Assembly: GCA_007122565.1 (NCBI GenBank)
Contig: SKTJ01000079.1
Location: 1-35,681 of the forward strand
Origin: Syntrophomonadaceae bacterium
Lineage (GTDB): Bacteria > Bacillota > Dethiobacteria > DTU022 > UBA8154
Direction of reading: 5' to 3'
DNA: 35,681 nt
Numbering within the stretch: position 1 is the stretch's first letter; each line of letters opens with the position of its first letter. The translations under genes were made by a program, and so were the position numbers. The notes under the pieces were generated by a model. It worked only from the letters and a program-made list of their open reading frames with translations. It made no database searches and had not been told where the DNA came from. Below are positions 30,978 through 35,681 of this stretch, in pieces.

Positions 30978-31808
30978 ATGCTCAAAGCCATTTCTCAGAA
31001 CTATAGTGCGCTGCGGGGATTCCAGCAAATGCTTGATGTGACAGCGCATAATATTGCTAACGTAAATACGGTGGCTTACAAAGAAAAACAGCTCTCATTT
31101 CATGAATTGACTTACCGGGAACTGGCGGAAAGGCGTTTGCCCAATTCCGGGGATTCCCCCGTGCCACCACAAAGCGGCCGGGGCACCGCCGTTTCCAGTG
31201 TTGTCCCCTCACGGGAGCAGGGAGCGCTTGCTCATACGGGTAGAAATCTGGACTTGGCTGTGGTGGGGGAAGGTTTTTTTCGCGTGCTCCTGCCGGACGG
31301 CGGTTATGCTTATACACGTAGTGGAAACTTTTTCCTTGATGCGGACGGCAACTTAACCATGGCGGGAGGAATTCTTTTGGATCCGCCCCTATATTTGCAG
31401 GAACAGGAGGATATGATTGATTTTGAGAGCCTCACCGTAACGCCGGGCGGCGTGGTGCAGGCTAACCGTTTACCCCTCGCAGAAGAAGCGGATATTTTGG
31501 ATGGACCTACGGGCAATATTGCAGAGTTAGGCCAACTCCACCTTTATAATTTTATTAACCCACAGAGCCTCTCTGAGATCGGTGATAATCTCCTGCTTCC
31601 CTCTGCTGCCACTGCCCCTCCCCGGGAAGGACTTCCAGGTGCGGATGATTTCGGGGAAATGAGGCAGGGCTTCCTGGAAAATGCCAACGTGGATTTGGCG
31701 CGGCAGGTTACATCGCTTATTCGTGGGCAGAGGGCGTTGCAATCCAGTTCCCGGGCGCTGCATCTTGTGGACGAACTATGGGGCCTGACGCTTAATCTGC
31801 AATCGTAG
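30978..31808 (+). CDS. flgG: Distal rod protein FlgG (FlhP type)
   Basis: A 276-residue protein starting at ATG 30978 behind GGAGGG. The N-terminal rod motif is QMLDVTAHNIANVNTVAYKE, followed by GALAHTGRNLDLAVVGEGFF and the turn sequence YTRSGNFFLDADGNL. The C-terminus has NANVDLARQVTSLIRGQRAL. It pairs with the preceding flgF-like gene as the FlhO/FlhP distal-rod pair of Firmicutes. A middle segment (LPLAEEADILDGPTG) varies from model FlgG. It likely ends with the weak terminator at 31876. Confidence 0.9.
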   Translation: MLKAISQNYSALRGFQQMLDVTAHNIANVNTVAYKEKQLSFHELTYRELAERRLPNSGDSPVPPQSGRGTAVSSVVPSREQGALAHTGRNLDLAVVGEGFFRVLLPDGGYAYTRSGNFFLDADGNLTMAGGILLDPPLYLQEQEDMIDFESLTVTPGGVVQANRLPLAEEADILDGPTGNIAELGQLHLYNFINPQSLSEIGDNLLLPSAATAPPREGLPGADDFGEMRQGFLENANVDLARQVTSLIRGQRALQSSSRALHLVDELWGLTLNLQS

Positions 31809-31875
31809 CAGGTGAAACCGGTACGCCGGCAGCAATAACCCATGGTGAAAATAAGACAATTTATACCTTTAATGC

Positions 31876-31912
31876 AAACCCTGTCAAATAATTTGTTATA
31901 AGGGGTTTTTTT
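31876..31912 (+). terminator. Possible weak terminator between flgG and fliM
   Basis: AAACCC (31876-31881) can pair with GGGTTT (31903-31908) around a 21-nt loop, followed by a run of T. The stem is short and the loop large, so termination would be partial at best. Confidence 0.35.
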
Positions 31913-31932
31913 ATACATAAATGTAAAATTTC

Positions 31933-31965
31933 TTGCTTTTGCATTTTTCAATTTTATGTTAAGAT
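31933..31965 (+). promoter_or_regulatory. Candidate weak sigma-A promoter before fliM
   Basis: TTGCTT (31933-31938) and TATGTT (31955-31960) are 16 bases apart in an AT-rich stretch between flgG and fliM. Both boxes are imperfect; the evidence is mainly position after the possible terminator at 31876. Confidence 0.3.
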
Positions 31966-32003
31966 AAATGCAATCCGGGATATATTGGAGCAGGTGTAAA
32001 ATA

Positions 32004-32999
32004 ATGGCCAAAGATATTTTATCTCAAAATGAAATTGATTCCCTGATCGGTGCTTTAAGCAGCGGCATAGTGCAGACTTCAGAAAAAGAGGAAGATAATG
32101 CTGAGCATCGGGAGTACGATTTTCGCCGTCCCAGTAAATTTTCCAAGGAACATATCCGCACGTTACAATTCGTCCATGATAATTACTCCCGCATGCTTGG
32201 TAACTTTTTGGCCGCGTACCTGCGCGTTCCGGTACAGGTACAACTTGTGTCTGTAAGTCAGGTTACTTATGAAGAGTTTGTGTTTTCCCTTCCTGTTCCC
32301 ACCCTGGTCACCGTATTTAACATGAATGCGGATATGGGGAGTGCAATGTTGGAAACCAACTCTTCTTTTGTTTTCCCGCTGATTGATCTTGTGTTTGGCG
32401 GAGAGGGCAGTATTCCCAAGGATACCCGGGAACTAACTGACATCGAACTGACCGTAATGCGGCAGATTAACGAGAAGTTGCTGGATAACTTGCGTTACGT
32501 CTGGGAAGATATTGCGGACATAACACCCCGTGTGGAAGGTATGGAAACGAATCCTCAATTCAACCAGATATTTGCCTCCACGGAGACGGTGGCACTCCTC
32601 ACTTTTTCCACAATAATAAAGGGAAATCAGGGGCTGCTAAATCTTTGTTTTCCCTTTATCACATTAGAGAAGATTATGCCGAAATTAACGGCTCAGTTCT
32701 GGTTCAAACAGACGCCTCAGGAGGTCTCCCGTCTTCAGGAGATGCGTTTGCTCAGGCAACTGGAAGGAGTTGAGGTGGATGTGAGTGCTGTGCTGGGACG
32801 CACTACGGTGACGCTGGACGATTTCTTAAACTTTTCAACAGGTGATATCATCCCCCTGAATCGTATGGAAGGGGATGACCTTGATATTCTGGTAGAGGGA
32901 GAGTATTTATTTAAGGCTCAACCAGGTTCCTTCGGTCAGAATGTAGCCATACAAATTACGGAATATCACACGGTGGAAGAGGAGGAAGAACGTGCCTGA
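32004..32999 (+). CDS. fliM: Flagellar motor switch protein FliM
   Basis: ATG 32004 is chosen over the in-frame 31968 start because MAKDILSQNEIDSLIGALSS is the classical FliM N-terminus; 331 residues. The LSQNEIDSLIGAL peptide binds CheY-P. The CheC-like middle domain includes FSKEHIRTLQFVHDNYSRML and MGSAMLETNSSFVFPLIDLV; the C-terminal SpoA domain (residues ~240-331) includes VDVSAVLGRTTVTLDDFLNF and GDIIPLNR. FliM connects CheY-P signals to FliG. It overlaps fliN by 8 nt. Complete and normal. Confidence 0.97.
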   Translation: MAKDILSQNEIDSLIGALSSGIVQTSEKEEDNAEHREYDFRRPSKFSKEHIRTLQFVHDNYSRMLGNFLAAYLRVPVQVQLVSVSQVTYEEFVFSLPVPTLVTVFNMNADMGSAMLETNSSFVFPLIDLVFGGEGSIPKDTRELTDIELTVMRQINEKLLDNLRYVWEDIADITPRVEGMETNPQFNQIFASTETVALLTFSTIIKGNQGLLNLCFPFITLEKIMPKLTAQFWFKQTPQEVSRLQEMRLLRQLEGVEVDVSAVLGRTTVTLDDFLNFSTGDIIPLNRMEGDDLDILVEGEYLFKAQPGSFGQNVAIQITEYHTVEEEEERA

Positions 33000-33387
33000 T
33001 AATTTTCTGAGCCAGGAAGAGATAGATGCTCTCCTTGGAGGAAAAAATGATGCGTCCCCCTCCGCCGGTGAGGAAATGATTGCACCGGATCAGTATCTCT
33101 CGTCCGATGCTGCAGCAGGGGAAGAGCCGCAAAGCCTGGAGTTTATACTCGACTTTCCGTTGCACTTATCTGTACGCCTTGGAGAAGTTAAGAAAACCTT
33201 GGAAGAAGTACGGCAGATTGGGCCCGGGACTGTGGTGGAACTGGACCGTATCATCAGTGATCCGGTTGATATATATGTAAATGGTAAGCTTATTGCCCGC
33301 GGGGATGTTATTGTTGTGGAAGAGAACTTTGGTATTAGAATTACTAATATCTTCACCCCCCTTGATAGAGTTAAAAAATTAAAGTAA
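32992..33387 (+). CDS. fliN: FliN-like C-ring protein (SpoA domain), second paralogue
   Basis: A 131-residue protein starting at GTG 32992 inside the end of fliM. The N-terminus PDNFLSQEEIDALLGGKND is a perfect FliM/FliY-type CheY-P-binding-like motif (LSQEEIDALL). A 25-residue linker is followed by a SpoA domain (residues ~50-125): LEFILDFPLHLSVRLGEVKK, TLEEVRQIGPGTVVELDRII, DPVDIYVNGKLIARGDVIVV, then FGIRITNIF. FliN forms the base of the C-ring. It thus resembles FliY from which the CheC domain is missing; the 19430 protein has a comparable N-terminus, so the window encodes two. Confidence 0.93.
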   Translation: MPDNFLSQEEIDALLGGKNDASPSAGEEMIAPDQYLSSDAAAGEEPQSLEFILDFPLHLSVRLGEVKKTLEEVRQIGPGTVVELDRIISDPVDIYVNGKLIARGDVIVVEENFGIRITNIFTPLDRVKKLK

Positions 33388-33545
33388 CTGTTCTGAAAAT
33401 GCTAAAACAAGTTGGAAAGTTGGAAAGTTGGATAGTTGGATAGGAAAAGATAAACCTTTGAAAGCTAAACATTCCGGCTATTTTCATTGTCTGCTGGTGC
33501 CGCCACCGCAGGAGGTACACCAGCCTGTCTATCATGAAAATGGGG
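33385..33545 (+). repeat. Intergenic repeat R1, copy 2 (fliN-fliY gap)
   Basis: The left end TAACTGTTCTGAAAATGC leads into octamer-like GTTGGAAA units, the core GGATAGGAAAAGATAAA (33438-33454), an ACATTCCGGC box, ATTTTCAT (33480-33487) and TTGTCTG. An inner stem CTGGTG (33494-33499)/CACCAG (33518-33523) is enclosed by ATTTTCAT/ATGAAAAT (33534-33541). It is similar to copies at 5984 and 35312. It occupies nearly the whole 187-nt gap between fliN and the CheC-SpoA gene, and no gene is seen in it. Confidence 0.9.
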
Positions 33546-33574
33546 AAAAAAAATTGGATTTCAGGTGCTAATTA

Positions 33575-35305
33575 ATGAGTGAAACAACTTTGCAACCCAT
33601 GGAAAAAGAAATAATTCTGGAAATCGGTAACGCTTCCATCAATGCCGCTTCCCAGTCTCTGGCCTCTTTTGTCAGCGGAGCGATAAATGTGCAGCCGCCC
33701 GATTTAAAGCTCATTAGCATGGATGATTTATCAAAAATGGTGGAAAAGGGGCTGTTTGCCCGGATTGTTTTCAGTGAGGGTTTGACAGGGCAGCAGTTTC
33801 TCTTTTTTCCAGCAGAGAGCGGAGCGCTCCTTGCAGCCCTGCTACTGGGAAAAGAGCCGCCGGCTGAACCTCCGGAGGCACCTGATAAAATGGAAGAAAG
33901 TGCTCTGAGTGAGGTTGTGGGGATGCTGATGGGGGTCTACACCACATCCCTCTCCGGTTTTATTGGCGGTACGGTGGGGATTGATCCACCACAAACCAAA
34001 TACATTTCCCCGGCAGAGCATGATTTTGCTGCCTCAGGTTTTAAAGAGCAGGAACAATGGGTTGAGTTACGGTTTACCTTTGAGTTTGAGTCTGATTACA
34101 AGGCGATTTATTTCCATTATATTCCTTATTATTTTATGAAAGAAATTATCGCACCACTCATGCCGGAACAGAGTGACGGGGAAGTGCAGCAGGATACTAT
34201 GGCTGTACCGGATGCAGAACGGGCAGCTTTAACTGGTCATAAAGAGCTACCGGCAATGGAAGAAGCCCTGAGTGCGATGCAGAAGGATGCTTTGGCCGAG
34301 ATCGGAAACATTTCACTGGGAGCATCGGCTACGGCTCTTTCCGAGTTACTAAACAGGAGGGTGCAAATAACCACTCCCGCATTATCATTGACAACAATGG
34401 GGGATGTTCGAGCCAACTATCCTGTCCCCTGCCTTGTAATTACGGTTAACTATATTAAGGGACTTGCAGGCTACAATGTCCTGATTCTCAACAATGATGA
34501 TGCCCTCACTATCGTGGGGGTAATGATGGGCATGGAGCCTCCTGATAAGCCCCCCCAAATGGGGGAAATGGAATTGTCGGGTATTGGTGAGGCCATGAAC
34601 CAGATGATGGGTACATCGGCTACAGCTATGTCCAATTTATTTGGCAGGCTCATAGATATCTCTCCCCCTCACGTGGAAATCAAGGATTTAAAAAGTGAAT
34701 CACTGGATACTTCTGAAATGGATGATGATAGCATGGTGGTAAAGGTTGCGTTTCATATGGAAGTGGAAGGGTTGCTGGACAGTCATTTGCTGCAACTGAT
34801 TCCACTTCCTTTTGCAAAGGAGATGGCCGATTCTCTGCTTGTCGACATGGATTATTCAGAGCCGGGCAGTAATGCCGGTATCGATGATAGTATGGCAGAC
34901 AGTATCAAGGGGGATTTTGCAACGCAGTCAGATTCTGCCGCAGACGATAAAGAAGAAGAGGGCATGTTATCCGATTTCGAAATATTCGCCCGTGCCTCAG
35001 ACGTGGAACAGGCACCAGAAACGCCTCCGGGCGCTGCATCTTCCACCACTCCGGCGGATCACGATTACTCCCGTATCGATATGATTAGGGATATTCCTAT
35101 AAATATTCATGTTTTACTGGGCAAGACACGGCTGCCCTTGAAGAAAGTTTTTTCGCTGCTACCCGGCGAAATCATAACCCTGGAGCGTTACCTTGGGGAA
35201 TCAGTGGAGATTTATGCCAATGACCACTTGGTGGCCAAAGGGGAGGTGGTTATAGTTAACGGACAAGTTGGTATAAAGATAATCGATATATTTCGGTCCC
35301 AATAA
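33575..35305 (+). CDS. fliY: CheC-CheC-SpoA protein (enlarged FliY-like switch phosphatase)
   Basis: A 576-residue protein starting at ATG 33575. Residues ~8-205 form a CheC-like domain: its first site (EIILEIGN) has E for the usual D/S but keeps ExxN and N-x22-P; its second site reads SALSEVVG, with G replacing the catalytic N. Residues ~225-440 form a second CheC-like domain with both sites intact: DALAEIGN and SGIGEAMN, each followed after 22 residues by P. A charged linker leads to a C-terminal SpoA/FliN domain (about 500-576; IRDIPINIHVLLGKTRLPLK, VEIYANDHLVAKGEV). CheC sites dephosphorylate CheY-P. Unlike B. subtilis FliY it has no N-terminal EIDALL peptide. The order fliM-fliN-this gene-cheW supports a switch role. 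Confidence 0.9.
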   Translation: MSETTLQPMEKEIILEIGNASINAASQSLASFVSGAINVQPPDLKLISMDDLSKMVEKGLFARIVFSEGLTGQQFLFFPAESGALLAALLLGKEPPAEPPEAPDKMEESALSEVVGMLMGVYTTSLSGFIGGTVGIDPPQTKYISPAEHDFAASGFKEQEQWVELRFTFEFESDYKAIYFHYIPYYFMKEIIAPLMPEQSDGEVQQDTMAVPDAERAALTGHKELPAMEEALSAMQKDALAEIGNISLGASATALSELLNRRVQITTPALSLTTMGDVRANYPVPCLVITVNYIKGLAGYNVLILNNDDALTIVGVMMGMEPPDKPPQMGEMELSGIGEAMNQMMGTSATAMSNLFGRLIDISPPHVEIKDLKSESLDTSEMDDDSMVVKVAFHMEVEGLLDSHLLQLIPLPFAKEMADSLLVDMDYSEPGSNAGIDDSMADSIKGDFATQSDSAADDKEEEGMLSDFEIFARASDVEQAPETPPGAASSTTPADHDYSRIDMIRDIPINIHVLLGKTRLPLKKVFSLLPGEIITLERYLGESVEIYANDHLVAKGEVVIVNGQVGIKIIDIFRSQ

Positions 35306-35311
35306 TAACGG

Positions 35312-35441
35312 GTAACTGTCCCGAAAATGCTAAAACAAGTTGGAAAGTTGGACAGGAAAAGATAAAACCTGGCAAAACCGAACATTCCGGCCATTTTCAT
35401 TGTCTGATGTGCCGCCACCGCAGGGGCGGCATGGGGGTCTA
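35312..35441 (+). repeat. Intergenic repeat R1, copy 3 (before cheW)
   Basis: GTAACTGTCCCGAAAATGC opens the element, followed by GTTGGAAA units, the core GGACAGGAAAAGATAAA (35350-35366), the ACATTCCGGCC box, ATTTTCATTGTCTG and a 7-bp stem TGCCGCC (35410-35416)/GGCGGCA (35425-35431). It matches the block order of copies 1 and 2 in the same orientation. It is the left half of a composite gap that ends with an R2 right-end fragment. Confidence 0.9.
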
Positions 35442-35493
35442 CCCTGAAAGCACAGTCGAAAGTCTAAAATCAAGGCCACATTAGGATCTTTTG

Positions 35494-35552
35494 CTTGAGA
35501 CTGCGGTTTCGAACAGGTATCCTGCACTCCGGGGTTACACCTGAACAGTTAC
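35494..35552. repeat. R2 right-end fragment and inverted boundary before cheW
   Basis: A 31-nt stretch at 35494-35524 is identical to 6618-6648 at the right end of the R2 palindrome in the fliE-fliF gap. The following ACAGTTAC (35545-35552) is the inverse of GTAACTGT (35312-35319) at the start of R1 copy 3, so the two bracket the whole 241-bp block. The left arm of R2 is absent here. No gene is seen in 35306-35581. Confidence 0.8.
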
Positions 35553-35581
35553 AAAAACAGTAAATAAAGAGGTGACTTACG

Positions 35582-35681
35582 ATGACGGAAAAAAATATAC
35601 CCGCAGAAGTGCAGATGGTGGCATTTAAATTGGAAAAAGAAGAGTTTGCCGTAGATATAAAGCAGGTGCGGGAAGTCTTGA
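35582..35681 (+). CDS. cheW: Chemotaxis coupling protein CheW, N-terminal part (3' end cut)
   Basis: The last 100 bases encode 33 residues from ATG 35582 behind AAGAGGTG. QMVAFKLEKEEFAVDIKQVR followed by EVL is the start of the first CheW SH3-like beta strand region. CheW links chemoreceptors to the CheA kinase. It opens a chemotaxis block that presumably continues beyond the window. Distinction from a CheV or other CheW-domain protein is not possible from the fragment. Confidence 0.85.
   Translation, partial: MTEKNIPAEVQMVAFKLEKEEFAVDIKQVREVL

Overview
The window is one continuous, plus-strand flagellar gene cluster of a Gram-positive (monoderm) bacterium, most likely a member of the Clostridia (Bacillota, Peptococcaceae- or Syntrophomonadaceae-like). 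Supporting points are strong AGGAGG-type ribosome binding sites with frequent GTG/TTG starts, a YjfB-like small motility protein, FlaG, FlhF/FlhG, a PilZ brake protein and sigma-28 inside the operon, a FliY-type CheC/SpoA protein, and no P-ring or L-ring genes (flgA, flgH, flgI) among the basal-body genes. I cannot name a species from the sequence alone. There are no tRNAs, rRNAs, CRISPR arrays, transposase genes or phage genes.

Layout. 1-4961 is the filament module: the 3' part of a flagellin gene, a terminator, a small YjfB-like gene, a terminator, an unrecognised 195-residue protein, then flaG-fliD-fliS and a FliT-like chaperone behind a probable sigma-28 promoter, closed by a terminator at about 5015-5050. 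5163-16799 is the rod, MS-ring, C-ring base, export ATPase and hook module: flgB-flgC-fliE-fliF-fliG-fliH-fliI-fliJ-fliK-flgD-(TIGR02530 protein)-flgE. 17057-19243 holds motA-motB-fliL. 19430-27933 is a first FliN-like gene, then the export gate (fliO-P-Q-R, flhB, flhA) and the placement/number regulators flhF-flhG; a good sigma-A promoter lies just before flhA. 27950-29973 encodes a PilZ protein, sigma-28 and a YlxL/SwrB-like protein. A consensus sigma-28 promoter then precedes flgF-flgG-fliM-fliN, a 576-residue CheC-CheC-SpoA protein, and the first 33 codons of cheW at the window end.

How it works together. The products build the rod, hook and filament, the export apparatus, the stator, and a switch complex that receives CheY-P. 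Expression looks tiered: early and middle genes are read from vegetative promoters, sigma-28 is made inside the operon, and sigma-28 promoters then boost filament-cap genes and the distal rod/C-ring/chemotaxis genes.

The most unusual features are (a) the C-ring parts list, with FliM, two separate FliN proteins that each carry a FliM-like N-terminal CheY-binding-type motif, and a double-CheC FliY-like protein lacking that motif; and (b) intergenic gaps filled with dispersed, strongly structured repeats: an R1 family with a conserved core next to tandem 7-8-mers, an R2 element forming a ~180-nt imperfect palindrome, a short R3 palindrome, and heptamer arrays. Several gaps contain pieces of more than one family. 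No gene-free stretch exceeds 300 bases.
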